From: Bog-473 sp963745665
GTDB taxonomy: Bacteria > Actinomycetota > Acidimicrobiia > Acidimicrobiales > RAAP-2
Length of the DNA stretch: 64,000 nucleotides
Direction: 5' to 3'
Assembly: GCA_963745665.1 (NCBI GenBank)
Contig: CAVUYE010000003.1
Span: 1 to 64,000, forward strand
This document shows, piece by piece, positions 16,298 through 25,550 of the stretch. Under the pieces are notes generated by a model. The model was given only the letters and a program-made list of their open reading frames with translations. It did not search any database and was not told where the DNA came from. The translations under genes were made by a program, and so were the position numbers. How positions within the stretch are numbered: position 1 is the first letter of the stretch; each line of letters opens with the position of its first letter.

Positions 16298-17227
16298 ATG
16301 AGCGGACCGGTCGCCACCGACGACGCGGCGCCGGTGCCCGGGGCGCCGGCGCGGGCCGAGGGTCCGGTGGTGGAGATCGCCCCGGGGCGCCTGACCAAGG
16401 TCGGCAGCTTGCCCGTGCGCCGGGTCCTGCCCCAACGGCCGCGCCGCACGGTGGGCTCGTGGTGCTTCGTCGACCACGTGGGCCCCGTCGGCGTTCAGCC
16501 GGGAGTGTCCTTCGGCATCGGCCCCCATCCCCACATGGGCCTGCAAACCGTGACCTGGCTCCTGGCCGGCGAGTTGCTCCACGTCGACAGCCTGGGCTCC
16601 GAGCAGCTGATCCGGCCGGGCCAGCTGAACCTCATGACTGCGGGTCACGGGGTGTCGCACGCCGAGGAGGACCCGGCGCGGGCAGAGGAGGTGCACGTGG
16701 TCCAGCTCTGGGTGGCGCAGCCGTCCGCAACCCGGGACGGTCCCGCCGCGTTCGAGCATCACGCCGAGCTGCCGGGTGTCGAGCTCGATCACGCCGAGGC
16801 AGCGGTGTTGGTGGGCGCCTTCGGCGGGGTGGTCTCGCCGGCGCGGCGCGACACGGAGCACATGGGGGTGGAGCTGACCGTGCGGGGGCCGGGCACGACG
16901 GTGCCGCTGCGCCCCGATTACGAGCACGCCCTGGTGGTCCTGGAGGGAAGCGTGGTGGTGGACGGCGTCACCGTGGAGCCCGGCGTGCTGGGCTACCTCG
17001 GATTGGGCCGCGACCAGTGCGGGCTCAAGGTGAACGGCGCGGCGCGCGCCCTGCTGCTCGGCGGCGTGCCCTTCCCCGAACCGATCCTCATGTGGTGGAA
17101 CTTCGTGGGGCGCAGCCGCGAGGAGATGTCGGAGGCGCGGCAGCAGTGGACAGCGGACGACGGCCGCTTCGGGCACGTCCGGTCCTCGCTGGAGCGGATA
17201 GAGGTGGGACGGCCCCCCTGGGAGTGA
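16298..17227 (+). CDS. pirin-family cupin protein
   Basis: A 309-residue bicupin. The N-terminal cupin carries the pirin metal site 'HPHMGLQTVTWLL' plus 'GHGVSHAEE', and the C-terminal cupin has 'LVVLEGSVVVDGVTV'. Pirins bind iron; some are quercetin 2,3-dioxygenases, others bind transcription factors, so role is uncertain. ATG 16298 and ATG 16295 are adjacent in frame; the former fits the -10 spacing. The gene ends one base before the Gfo/Idh gene on the other strand. Confidence 0.85.
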   Translation: MSGPVATDDAAPVPGAPARAEGPVVEIAPGRLTKVGSLPVRRVLPQRPRRTVGSWCFVDHVGPVGVQPGVSFGIGPHPHMGLQTVTWLLAGELLHVDSLGSEQLIRPGQLNLMTAGHGVSHAEEDPARAEEVHVVQLWVAQPSATRDGPAAFEHHAELPGVELDHAEAAVLVGAFGGVVSPARRDTEHMGVELTVRGPGTTVPLRPDYEHALVVLEGSVVVDGVTVEPGVLGYLGLGRDQCGLKVNGAARALLLGGVPFPEPILMWWNFVGRSREEMSEARQQWTADDGRFGHVRSSLERIEVGRPPWE

Positions 17228-18331
17228 CTACCAGTCACCCCAGCCCGGAGGGCTCACGGTCCCGGTGATGCCGCGGGGATCGACGGGCAGCCGGGTGGCT
17301 CCCGCTTCGTAGACGGCGAAGCACAGCCGCAGGACGGCGGTGGCCTCGGCCGGCGTCATGGCCGCCGTCGTCCCGTGGAGGAGCGAGTCGATGAAGTGTG
17401 AGGCCGAGCGGGCGAACCCGGCGCCCCAGTCGGCGTCGAGGTCGGTGAACTCCGTCGTCTTGATGTCGCTCGCCGTCCCCGTGAACAACATGACGGGAGC
17501 GAGGTCGAGCATCTCGCCCGTGGCCCGGGTCACCCAGAGCTGTCCCTCGTCCCCGGTGATCTCGAAGAACTCGTCGGCGCCGTAGTACTTGGAGCGCATG
17601 TAGAAGTTCGGGGCGTACTGCACTTCCATCGTGCCGAGCACGCCGGGGTCCTCGTATTCGAAGATGACGGCGCAGGGCTCGAAGAACAGGTCGCGACGGC
17701 GCACCACGGCCTGCACCGAGGTGATGTCCATGTCGAGCAGCCACAGCGCCATGGCGTACTTGTGCACCATGTCGTCGAAGAGGTGCCCGCCTGCGCTCCG
17801 CTTGTCGAGGCGCCAGCCGTAGCCCTCCGGGCGCAACGCCGCCTGGAAGGGCGAGGTGGTCTGCCCGACCAGGGTGCGGATGCGCAACGAGGTCGGCGTG
17901 CCGATGGCACCCTCGGCCACCAGGCGCTTGGCCAGTTCGAGCGGGGGGTAGTGCACGAAGCACTCGCTGATGCGGAGCGTGCGGCCCACCCGGTCGGCCA
18001 CCGCTCCCATTTCGAGCGCGTCCTCCACCGAGTTGGCCACCGGCTTCTGCACCGACACGTGCTTGCCGGCCTCGAGCGCGGCGATCACGTGGTCGTGGTG
18101 CATGTGGGTCGGCGTCAGGACCTCGACGGCGTCGATGGAGTCGTCCGCCAGCATGTCCGCCATGTCGGCGTAGAACATGTCGGCGCCCCACTCCTTGGCG
18201 GCCTGGCGGCCGATCTCCTCGTCGGTGTCGCACACGGCGACGACGTCGCAGCGCGGGTCGTCGAGGTACCCCCGCACGTTCATGACCGCAATGTTCCCGG
18301 CGCCCAACACGCCCAGCCGGACCTTGTCCAT
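17228..18331 (-). CDS. Gfo/Idh/MocA-family NAD(P)-dependent oxidoreductase
   Basis: A 367-residue oxidoreductase. The Rossmann domain opens 'RLGVLGAGNIAVMNV', the catalytic region holds 'VSVQKPVANSVEDAL' (the Lys of the E/Q-K-P motif), and the C-terminal beta domain follows with 'GAGFARSASHFIDSLL'. The family oxidises or reduces sugars, inositols and related polyols. ATG 18331 has GGGAGGG. It lies 26 bases behind the CoA-transferase gene on the same strand, so the two are probably co-transcribed; a shared pathway is not obvious. Confidence 0.88.
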   Translation of the reverse strand: MDKVRLGVLGAGNIAVMNVRGYLDDPRCDVVAVCDTDEEIGRQAAKEWGADMFYADMADMLADDSIDAVEVLTPTHMHHDHVIAALEAGKHVSVQKPVANSVEDALEMGAVADRVGRTLRISECFVHYPPLELAKRLVAEGAIGTPTSLRIRTLVGQTTSPFQAALRPEGYGWRLDKRSAGGHLFDDMVHKYAMALWLLDMDITSVQAVVRRRDLFFEPCAVIFEYEDPGVLGTMEVQYAPNFYMRSKYYGADEFFEITGDEGQLWVTRATGEMLDLAPVMLFTGTASDIKTTEFTDLDADWGAGFARSASHFIDSLLHGTTAAMTPAEATAVLRLCFAVYEAGATRLPVDPRGITGTVSPPGWGDW

Positions 18332-18357
18332 GACCCTCCCTTGCCCGGCGACGCCGC

Positions 18358-19599
18358 CTACCTGCCGGTCCCGAATGCGCCCTCGTCCCGGGCGGTGGAG
18401 ATCTGATTGTCGTCATAACCCAGCACGGAGCGCAAGACCGCCTCGGTGTGCTCGCCGACCGTGGGTGCCTTGGCCGGGTGCGGCAGCTCCTCGCCGACGA
18501 AGTGCAGCGGCGTGAAGAGCTGGTCCGCTCCCATCTCCGAGGCCGGCAGGAGCGGGAAGCGATCGGCGAACTGGGGGTCGTCGAGGAGCGTCTTGGGCGT
18601 GTTCACCGGCGCGATCGGGGTGTTGACCCGGCCGCCGAACTCCAGCCACTCCTGGGCCGTCTTGGTGCGGAAGATGTCGCGCAGCTCGCGCTGGAGCTCG
18701 CGGTTGCCCCGGGCGTGGTCGGCGTACTTGGAGCCGGGCCAGCGCTCGAAGAGGTCGACCCGGTCGACCCCCTCGCAGAAGTTCTTCCAGAACGCCTGCT
18801 CCGACGCCATGAAGAGGACGTGGCTCTGATCAGACGTCTCGTAGACCTGGTAGCGCACGCCTTCGACCATGCCGGCGGTGCCCGGGGCGCGGCGCTCGTA
18901 GTTGTCGGCCTTGTTCCCGGTGACCTCGGACTCCGGTCGCTCGTAGGCCCGCCAGGTCTCCGAGCGGTACCAGTCCATGCCGGCGGCGGCGTCGGATTGG
19001 GCCAGGTCGATGTACGAGCCCTCGCCGGTCGTGCGGGCCCGGATCACCGCGGCCAGGATGCCCAGGCCGCCGAAGAGGGGCGCCGCATTGATGCCGATGG
19101 AGACGTGCTCGGGGATGTAGGCGAAGCCTTCGTCGTCGGTGGCGACGTTGACGATGCCGGCCCAGGTGTCGTAGGCCACGCCGTGACTGGGGTAGTCACG
19201 ATAGGGGCCGGTCATGCCGTAGCCCGAGATCGTGCAGAAGACGATCTTCGGGTTGAGGACCCGCAGGTCGTCGTAGCCGACGCCGCGACGGGCCAGGGCG
19301 CCGGGGCGCATCGCCTCGATGACGACGTCGGCGCCGGTCGCCAGCTCCTTCAGGATGCGCACACCGGCGTCGGTGCGCAGGTCGAGGACGAGCGAGCGCT
19401 TGCCCCGGTTGAGGTGGAGGTGCATCAGCGAGGTGCCCTCCACGATGGGCCACGTCATTTCGCGGATGTAGTCGCCGGCGGGCGGCTCCACCTTGATCAC
19501 GTCCGCACCCAGGTCCACCAATGCCGTCGTGATGGCAGCCGGCCCTAAGGCCGAGCACTCGATGATGCGCAATCCGTGCAGTGGCGGTGTCGTCGCCAT
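18358..19599 (-). CDS. CaiB/BaiF-family (class III) CoA transferase
   Basis: A 413-residue class III CoA transferase, moving CoA between carboxylic acids. Diagnostic segments are 'LGADVIKVEPPAGDYIRE', 'NRGKRSLVLDLRTDAG', 'GADVVIEAMRPGALARRG' and 'YDDLRVLNPKIVFCTISGYG', followed by 'AQSDAAAGMDWY' in the second domain; the catalytic Asp should lie in 'DLAQSD'. ATG 19599 is chosen over an open upstream extension because GGGAGG lies four bases before it. Neighbouring oxidoreductase and aldo/keto reductase hint at breakdown of an organic acid, not provable here. Confidence 0.9.
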   Translation of the reverse strand: MATTPPLHGLRIIECSALGPAAITTALVDLGADVIKVEPPAGDYIREMTWPIVEGTSLMHLHLNRGKRSLVLDLRTDAGVRILKELATGADVVIEAMRPGALARRGVGYDDLRVLNPKIVFCTISGYGMTGPYRDYPSHGVAYDTWAGIVNVATDDEGFAYIPEHVSIGINAAPLFGGLGILAAVIRARTTGEGSYIDLAQSDAAAGMDWYRSETWRAYERPESEVTGNKADNYERRAPGTAGMVEGVRYQVYETSDQSHVLFMASEQAFWKNFCEGVDRVDLFERWPGSKYADHARGNRELQRELRDIFRTKTAQEWLEFGGRVNTPIAPVNTPKTLLDDPQFADRFPLLPASEMGADQLFTPLHFVGEELPHPAKAPTVGEHTEAVLRSVLGYDDNQISTARDEGAFGTGR

Positions 19600-19667
19600 C
19601 GGACCTCCCGTCGTCACGGGCCGGATCGTAGTGGCCGCCGGCCTGGGCGCCCCGAGCCCCACCTCGC

Positions 19668-19673
19668 CATACT
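19668..19673 (+). promoter_or_regulatory. -10 hexamer of a probable leaderless start (19680)
   Basis: CATACT ends six bases before GTG 19680. Confidence 0.4.
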
Positions 19674-19679
19674 GGGACG

Positions 19680-20711
19680 GTGGAGACGGATGCCCTCGAC
19701 GACGCCCTGACGATATTCGCCGGCACGGCACCCCTCTACGGGTCCGCCGGCCTGGCCAACCACGGGCCGATGGCGGCAGAGGCACTGGCGCATCTGGGCC
19801 GGTCCGACGCCATCCCCGCCTGGGTGGCGCAGTACCGCCGCCGCCTCGACGATGCGCCGTCGGCGGCGCGTCCACTGACCGAGGCCGAGTGGCCGGCCGC
19901 GCTCGGGCAGGCGGACCGCTACCCCGAGTGGCTCGCGCTCTTCGAGCGGGAGAGCGCCGACCGTCCCGTCGCGGCGGTGGTCGGGGAGTGGGTGCCGCGG
20001 TTGCTCCCGGGCGCAGTCGGTGCGGCGACGCACGGGTTGATCCGCACCGGTCACGCGTTGCGCGGGCTGGGCGACGCCGACACCCCGCCGCGGCGCCTCG
20101 AGGTGGCGCACGCCCTGGCTTTCTGGGCGGCGAGCTACCAGGAGCTGCCGGGACCGCCGCTGCTCATAGGGAACGAAGGTGTCGCCCAGGCCTTGGCCGA
20201 CCTGCCGTACCTCCCCGAGGACGCGCCGCGCCCGATGTTGATCAGTGATCGGGTGGCGGCCGTGGCCGACATCGCCGACGAGTTCGAGCAGGCAGTGGCG
20301 TCGCTCGGGTGGACAGGTGGTGCGATCGATCTCCTCGATCAGCTGGCCACGGGCGGGGCGTTGGCCTACCTGCGCAACGCCGACGACGGCGGAGTGATCG
20401 GCCTCCTGCACGCGGTGACGTCGCCGCTGTCCTGCGAGTTGGTGCTGCCCTGGCTGGCCGAGGAGGATCGGGACGCCGCCCTGGGCTACGTCTGGCAGGC
20501 CGCGGCGGCGTTGCACGTTGGCTACGACCTGGACCGGCTGCCGCTGGCGCCGACGGAGGCGCCTCCGTCGACCGACGCCCTGGTGGAGGCGGCTCTGGCT
20601 TCCGGTGACGAGCACGCCATCAAGCTGACCGAGGCCGCGCTGCGCAGCTTCGGCCGCAGCGGTGATGCGGTGCTCCTGCTGGCCGCCGCCGACGCCTGCG
20701 TCCGCCTTTGA
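19680..20711 (+). CDS. questin oxidase-like protein
   Basis: A 343-residue helical protein with the questin-oxidase-like pattern: 'GLANHGPMAAEALAHLGR' (conserved NH near residue 28), 'WVPRLLPGAVGAATHGLIRTGHALR' (a conserved His-rich helix near 105-125), and two later histidines in 'GLLHAVTSP' and 'SGDEHAIKLTEAA'. The fungal namesake is a cofactor-independent Baeyer-Villiger-type oxygenase of anthraquinones; bacterial members are uncharacterised. GTG 19680 is fixed by the -10 hexamer. Confidence 0.8.
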   Translation: METDALDDALTIFAGTAPLYGSAGLANHGPMAAEALAHLGRSDAIPAWVAQYRRRLDDAPSAARPLTEAEWPAALGQADRYPEWLALFERESADRPVAAVVGEWVPRLLPGAVGAATHGLIRTGHALRGLGDADTPPRRLEVAHALAFWAASYQELPGPPLLIGNEGVAQALADLPYLPEDAPRPMLISDRVAAVADIADEFEQAVASLGWTGGAIDLLDQLATGGALAYLRNADDGGVIGLLHAVTSPLSCELVLPWLAEEDRDAALGYVWQAAAALHVGYDLDRLPLAPTEAPPSTDALVEAALASGDEHAIKLTEAALRSFGRSGDAVLLLAAADACVRL

Positions 20712-20749
20712 ACGGAACGGCCCGCGGCGCACATGGCCGGGGCCGTTGG

Positions 20750-20755
20750 TAGGTT
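20750..20755 (+). promoter_or_regulatory. -10 hexamer of a probable leaderless start (20763)
   Basis: TAGGTT ends seven bases before ATG 20763. Confidence 0.45.
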
Positions 20756-20762
20756 CGGCCCA

Positions 20763-21791
20763 ATGGAATACCGCACGCTTGGAAGAACCGGTCTCAAGGT
20801 CAGCCCCCTCTGCCTCGGGGCGATGATGTTCGGGTCGTTCGGCAACACCGACCACGACGACTCCATCCGCATCATCCACGCCGCGCTGGACGCCGGCATC
20901 AACTTCGTCGACACCGCCGACGTCTACTCGTTCGGCGAGTCCGAGGAGATCGTCGGCAAGGCGCTGGCGCAGACAAAGCGGCACAAGGTGGTGCTGGCCA
21001 CGAAGGTGCACGGCCAGATGGGCCAGGACCCCAATGCGCAGGGGAACTCGCGCCGCTGGATCATCGCCGCGTGCGACAACAGCCTGCGCCGTCTCGGAGT
21101 CGACTACATCGACATCTACCAGATCCACCGGCCCTCCCCCGAGACCGACATCGACGAGACGCTGGGCGCGCTGACCGACCTGGTGCGTGCCGGCAAGATC
21201 CGCTACTTCGGCAGTTCCACCTTCCCGGCGCACGAGATCGTCGAGGCGCAGTGGGTTGCCGAGCGCCGGGCCCGCGAGCGCTTCGTCACCGAGCAACCGC
21301 CGTACTCCATCCTCGTGCGCAGCATTGAGAAGGACGTGCTGCCCATGTGCCAGAAGTACGGCATGGGCGTGCTGTCGTGGAGCCCGCTGGCCGGGGGCTG
21401 GCTCTCGGGGGCGTTCGGGCCGGGCAAGGAGAACACCAGTCGTCGCGCCACCTTCCTGCCGCACCACTACGACCTCGAGGTGCCGGGGAACCGGGCCAAG
21501 CTCGAGGCGCTGACGAAGCTGATCGAACTGGCCGACAACGCGGAGCTGTCACTCATCGAGCTCGCCCTCGGCTTCGTGCTGGAGCACCCGGGCGTGACGT
21601 CGCCCATCATCGGGCCGCGCACCATGGAGCACCTGCAGTCACAGCTGCCGGCCTTGGAACTCCGCCTCGCCCCGGACGTCCTCGACCGCATCGACGCCAT
21701 CGTTCCGCCGGGCACCGACCTCAACGACACCGACGTCGGCTGGGTCCCTGCAGCCATCGCCGACCCGTCGCTGCGCCGCCGCCCGCGTTAG
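20763..21791 (+). CDS. aldo/keto reductase
   Basis: A 342-residue (beta/alpha)8 NADPH-dependent carbonyl reductase. 'GINFVDTADVYSFGESEEIVG' carries the catalytic Asp and Tyr, 'KVVLATKVHGQMG' the Lys, and 'DIYQIHRPSP' the His. C-terminal 'SPIIGPRTMEHLQSQLPAL' binds cofactor. The sequence is of the YajO/Tas-like group acting on varied aldehydes and ketones. Its TAG overlaps, tail to tail, the inferred end of the quinone oxidoreductase gene. Confidence 0.9.
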   Translation: MEYRTLGRTGLKVSPLCLGAMMFGSFGNTDHDDSIRIIHAALDAGINFVDTADVYSFGESEEIVGKALAQTKRHKVVLATKVHGQMGQDPNAQGNSRRWIIAACDNSLRRLGVDYIDIYQIHRPSPETDIDETLGALTDLVRAGKIRYFGSSTFPAHEIVEAQWVAERRARERFVTEQPPYSILVRSIEKDVLPMCQKYGMGVLSWSPLAGGWLSGAFGPGKENTSRRATFLPHHYDLEVPGNRAKLEALTKLIELADNAELSLIELALGFVLEHPGVTSPIIGPRTMEHLQSQLPALELRLAPDVLDRIDAIVPPGTDLNDTDVGWVPAAIADPSLRRRPR

Positions 21792-22847
21792 GAGCGGCCC
21801 CGGGAAGGCGACGCCACCAAGGCGACGTTGCGCCCGACGGTCTGGCGGTCCGCCATGGACTGCAGGGCCCAGGGCAGATCCTCGAAGGCGAACGTCGCTT
21901 CCGACGACCGGTTGCAGGCTGCCACTCAAGATGAGCTCGAGGATCCGGGCGTGGACGCGTTCCCCGTCGGCGTGCGAGGGGAAGTTGTAGCCGGTCATTG
22001 CCTTGAGGGCCCCCGGATCGTCGACGTAGGCGTGGCATACCCCGAAGAGGGAGAAGTTCCCGAAGAGGACAGGCCGCAGCACGATCCCCTCGTCCTCGGC
22101 CTCAATGCCGGACGCGAATCCGACCAGGAGGTGGCGGCCGTTGAACGCCATGCACCGGAAGGTCTTGGTCGTCACTTCGCCGCCGACCGAGTCGAACGCC
22201 ACGTCGACGCCGGCTCCATCTGTCGCCTCGAGCACCGCCTCGACGAAGTCGCTTTCCTGATAGTCGATGGTGACGGCAGCGCCCAGCGACCGGCACAGAT
22301 CGAGCTTGGCGGCGGACCCGGCCGTCGCGATCACCCGGGCGCCGGCCAGGCTGGCGAGCTGGACGGCCGCCGAGCCCACCCCACCCGCGGCGGCGTGAAC
22401 GAGAACCGTCTCGCCTTCTTGGATCCTCGCCCGTTCGTGCAGGGCGAGCCACGACAGATGGAACGGGAAGTAGACCGCAGCCGCCGGGGCGTCGGCCAGG
22501 TCTGACTCCGGTGGCATCTCGAAGGCCATGGCGCTCGGGCCGACGGCCAGCTCCGCATAGCCGCCGAACGCACCGCCCGGGATGGCGACCACACGCTTGC
22601 CGATCCAGTCCTCGGCCCCGGAACCGGCGCCCTCGACTCGGCCCAGCACCTCCATGCCCGGGGTGTAGGGGAGCGGTGGGCGCACCGTGCGGTAGCGACC
22701 GCGCACGCCGTCGACGTCGTTGAAGTTGAGGGTGGTCGCCGCGACGCGCACGAGCACCTCACCCGGTCCCGGAGTCGGTTCGGGAACTTCATCGAGCTGC
22801 AGGGCGTCCCGCGGCTCGCCGAATTCGTGCACGCGCCACGCCTTCAT
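21788..22847 (-). CDS. zinc-independent NADPH:quinone oxidoreductase (MDR family), frame break near C-terminus
   Basis: About 350 residues of a medium-chain reductase: 'ATTLNFNDVDGVRGRY', 'LPYTPGMEVLGRVEGAG', nucleotide loop 'VLVHAAAGGVGSAAVQLA' and 'VDVAFDSVGG'. No zinc-ligand pattern is seen, as expected for quinone reductases. The frame breaks near 21900: after 'SGSLQPVVGS' the conserved end continues one base out as 'TFAFEDLPWALQSMADRQ' and stops with TAA at 21788. ATG 22847 is preferred; an in-frame GTG at 22865 would add six residues. Confidence 0.82.
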
Positions 22848-22957
22848 GCCAAAAGACTGTTTCACATCTGGGTCATGGTCGTCCGGTGGCGATCCGACGG
22901 ATCCCCTCGTTGACTACGGTGGCGCCCCGAGAGGCTCGAGACGGGGGATGTCATCTG

Positions 22958-24823
22958 GTGCCGACGCGACGCGAGGTACTCAAGGGTGGGAGTGGCGCGG
23001 TCCTGGTCGGTCTGGCCGGGTCCACCGTTGGGGTCGAGACACTCGGAGCGGCCACCTCTGCCGGTGCCAGCGAATCCTCCGTTTCTGCCCCCGGACCGGC
23101 CTTGCCGCCCGCACCCGGATTCCGACGAGGCGGGCCGGGACCCCTTTACTGGAGTACCTACGACTACGAGAACGTCACCAACGCCATCATCCCCGAGGCC
23201 GTATGGAAGGCGAACATCGACTGGGTGGCCGAGACCTTCCGCGACTACGGCTACACGATGGCCTGCACCGACGGGTGGATCGACGACACCCAGAAGGTCA
23301 CGAAGAACGGCTACATCGTCAGCCAGGCCGACGACTGGGAGCACGATTGGGCCTGGTGGGCCAAATACCTGCAGTCCAAAGGAATGCAGCTCGGCGTCTA
23401 CTACAACCCTCTGTGGGCCACGAAGTCGGCCGTCACCGATCCCTCGGTCACCGTCGTGGGCCGGCCCGACGTCAAGGTGGCCGACATCGTCAACGCGAAT
23501 GACTACTTCGACGGTGGTGGGCAGTTGCAGTGGGTGGACACCACTCGCGACGGGGCCGAGGAGTACGTCAAGGGCTACGTGTCGTACTTCCGTGAGCTCG
23601 GGGCGGTGTTCCTCCGCATCGACTTCCTCGCCTACTACGAGACCGGATTCGACCAGAACAACGGAACCGTGGGTGTCAATCACGGGCGGGACTCCTACGT
23701 GCGGGCGCTGCAGTGGATGCGCGAGGCCGCGGGCGACATGCAGCTGAGCCTCGTCCTGCCCAACCTGTTCGACCACGGGGCGGCGGAACGCCAGTACGGC
23801 GACCTGATCCGGATCGACAACGACGCCGGTTTCGGCACCTGGTTCACCTTCAGCAGGGGCCGTGAAACCTGGCAGCCCGAGTGGTCCCAGTGGAACAACC
23901 CCTTCATGGGATTCACCGGGTTCGCCGACATCTCCGGCCGGGGTCAGGTGATCCTCGACGGCGACCCGTTGATCATGCGGACGTTCACCCGCGACGAAGA
24001 GCGGGAGAGCACCGTCAATCTCTTCACCATGGCGGGCGCCGCCATCGCCATCACCGACCAGGTCGACACCATCGCCGACAACGCGCACATCTTCCAGAAC
24101 CGCGAGGTGCTCGCGCTGCACAACGCGGGCCTGGTCGGGAAGCCCGTCTTCAACAACAGCCACGCGCTCGACTACGACCTCACAAGCCGCGACCCCGAGC
24201 GCTGGATCGGCCAGCTCCCGGACGGATCGTGGGCGGTCGCCCTCTTCAACCGGTCGGAGGACAGTGCCACCAAGTCGATCGACTTCGCCGCTGTCCTCGG
24301 CTTCACCGGTCCGGCTGCGGTGCGCGACCTTTGGGCCCACCAGGACCTGGGCTCCATGACCAGCTATCAGACGAATCTGGCTCCGCACGCTTCGGTCATT
24401 CTGTCGGTCGTGCCCCAAGGTCCTGCCCACTTCCAAGCCGAGGTCGGCGCCTGGGCGGGATCGGCCCGCTTCGAGAACACCTTCGGCGGCCACGAGGGGA
24501 TGGGCTATGTCACCGATCTCGAGGGGGAGGGGAGCAGCGTCGCGCTGGCCATTGCGGTCCCGAAAGCAGGAAACCGACGCCTCGACTTCCACGCGGCCAA
24601 TGCCACCGGAAGCTCCTCCTCGCTGACCCTGCGTGCGCTCGACCCCGAGACCGGACACGTGCACGGCACGACGACCCTCAGTGTGCCGAGCGCGTCCGCC
24701 TGGACCTCGTGGGGGACGGTGCCTGTCACGCTGCGCATGGCGGCGGGAACCAACCTCGTGGTGTGCAGCGTCGAATCGTCCGACCAGGGCGGGGTCAATC
24801 TCGACTACGTCGCCCTGGCCTAG
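22958..24823 (+). CDS. Tat-exported GH27-like (clan GH-D) glycosidase with C-terminal CBM
   Basis: A 621-residue secreted enzyme. 'TRREVLKGGSGAVLVGLAG' is a twin-arginine signal. The barrel follows: 'KANIDWVAETFRDYGYTMAC' (early), nucleophile Asp in 'VFLRIDFLAYYE' and a second Asp in 'LIRIDNDAGFG' as candidate acid/base. A beta-sandwich lies at ~430-520, and the last ~130 residues resemble a CBM35/CBM6 module. It would cleave an alpha-linked galactosyl or dextran-type sugar outside the cell; the exact linkage is unknown. GTG 22958 follows AGACGGGGG; -10 candidate TACGGT at 22914-22919. Confidence 0.78.
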   Translation: MPTRREVLKGGSGAVLVGLAGSTVGVETLGAATSAGASESSVSAPGPALPPAPGFRRGGPGPLYWSTYDYENVTNAIIPEAVWKANIDWVAETFRDYGYTMACTDGWIDDTQKVTKNGYIVSQADDWEHDWAWWAKYLQSKGMQLGVYYNPLWATKSAVTDPSVTVVGRPDVKVADIVNANDYFDGGGQLQWVDTTRDGAEEYVKGYVSYFRELGAVFLRIDFLAYYETGFDQNNGTVGVNHGRDSYVRALQWMREAAGDMQLSLVLPNLFDHGAAERQYGDLIRIDNDAGFGTWFTFSRGRETWQPEWSQWNNPFMGFTGFADISGRGQVILDGDPLIMRTFTRDEERESTVNLFTMAGAAIAITDQVDTIADNAHIFQNREVLALHNAGLVGKPVFNNSHALDYDLTSRDPERWIGQLPDGSWAVALFNRSEDSATKSIDFAAVLGFTGPAAVRDLWAHQDLGSMTSYQTNLAPHASVILSVVPQGPAHFQAEVGAWAGSARFENTFGGHEGMGYVTDLEGEGSSVALAIAVPKAGNRRLDFHAANATGSSSSLTLRALDPETGHVHGTTTLSVPSASAWTSWGTVPVTLRMAAGTNLVVCSVESSDQGGVNLDYVALA

Positions 24824-24826
24824 GTT
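24821..24826 (+). promoter_or_regulatory. -10 hexamer overlapping the glycosidase stop codon
   Basis: TAGGTT: its first three bases are the TAG stop of the preceding gene, and it ends six bases before ATG 24833. Confidence 0.4.
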
Positions 24827-24832
24827 CGGCCG

Positions 24833-25534
24833 ATGCCGATCGTTCCACCAACAGTGGCTTTAGTGCACGGTTGTACCCAGGGTCCCAGTAGCTGGGATCG
24901 GGTTCGCCGGTATCTCGCCGACGCCGATGTGCGAACTGTGCTCGTCGACTTCGACCCCCGGGACTTCGACGGCGCTAACGCGCTGGAATGTTCTTCCCAT
25001 ATTGCGGAGGTCTTGGGGAACGTTGAACGAGTCATCCTGGTCGGCACTTCGTGTACCGGCCTGGTCATTCCAGTGGTGTCGATGTTCAGACCGATAGATC
25101 ACCTGGTGTTCGTTTGTGCGGGCCTTCCCGACATTGGCAGATCGGCGACCGACCAGATCTTCGGCGACGGCCTGCTCCATGAGGATTGGATTGCCTACCC
25201 AGGGGCTCCCGACAGTGAAGATGCCGCCAGGCTGTTCATGTTCAACGACTGCGACGGCGCCACCTTGAACTGGGCACTTACAACAGTCCGACTATGGATG
25301 CCACAGCCAGCGTATGACGAGATCACACCGCTGGAGGCGTGGCCCGAAATACCGTCGACCTACGTTCTGGGCACAAAAGACAGGATCATCAATCAAGCGT
25401 GGGCGCGTTCAGCAGCGGCGACTCGTCTCGGGCGGCCCCCGGTGGAACTCGAGACCGGGCATTGCCCTCAGAACAGTAGGCCCGAATCACTGGCACAAAT
25501 CCTGAGCCGAATCACGCTCCAGACCACCCACTGA
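24833..25534 (+). CDS. alpha/beta hydrolase with atypical nucleophile elbow
   Basis: A 233-residue small alpha/beta hydrolase of the salicylate-esterase/HNL-like size class. 'TVALVHGCTQGPSSWDRV' holds the oxyanion loop; the elbow reads 'LVGTSCTGLVI', where the usual Gly two after Ser is Thr; 'VLGTKDRII' gives the acid and 'ETGHCPQNSRP' the His. Third-codon GC is visibly lower than in the genes before it, suggesting recent acquisition. Function unknown. Confidence 0.75.
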   Translation: MPIVPPTVALVHGCTQGPSSWDRVRRYLADADVRTVLVDFDPRDFDGANALECSSHIAEVLGNVERVILVGTSCTGLVIPVVSMFRPIDHLVFVCAGLPDIGRSATDQIFGDGLLHEDWIAYPGAPDSEDAARLFMFNDCDGATLNWALTTVRLWMPQPAYDEITPLEAWPEIPSTYVLGTKDRIINQAWARSAAATRLGRPPVELETGHCPQNSRPESLAQILSRITLQTTH

Positions 25535-25550
25535 ACAACCTGTCCTGTTT

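Noticed and set aside
22862..24664. 600-residue minus-strand frame opposite the glycosidase
   Set aside because: Antisense shadow; the plus strand has Tat signal, catalytic motifs and normal composition.
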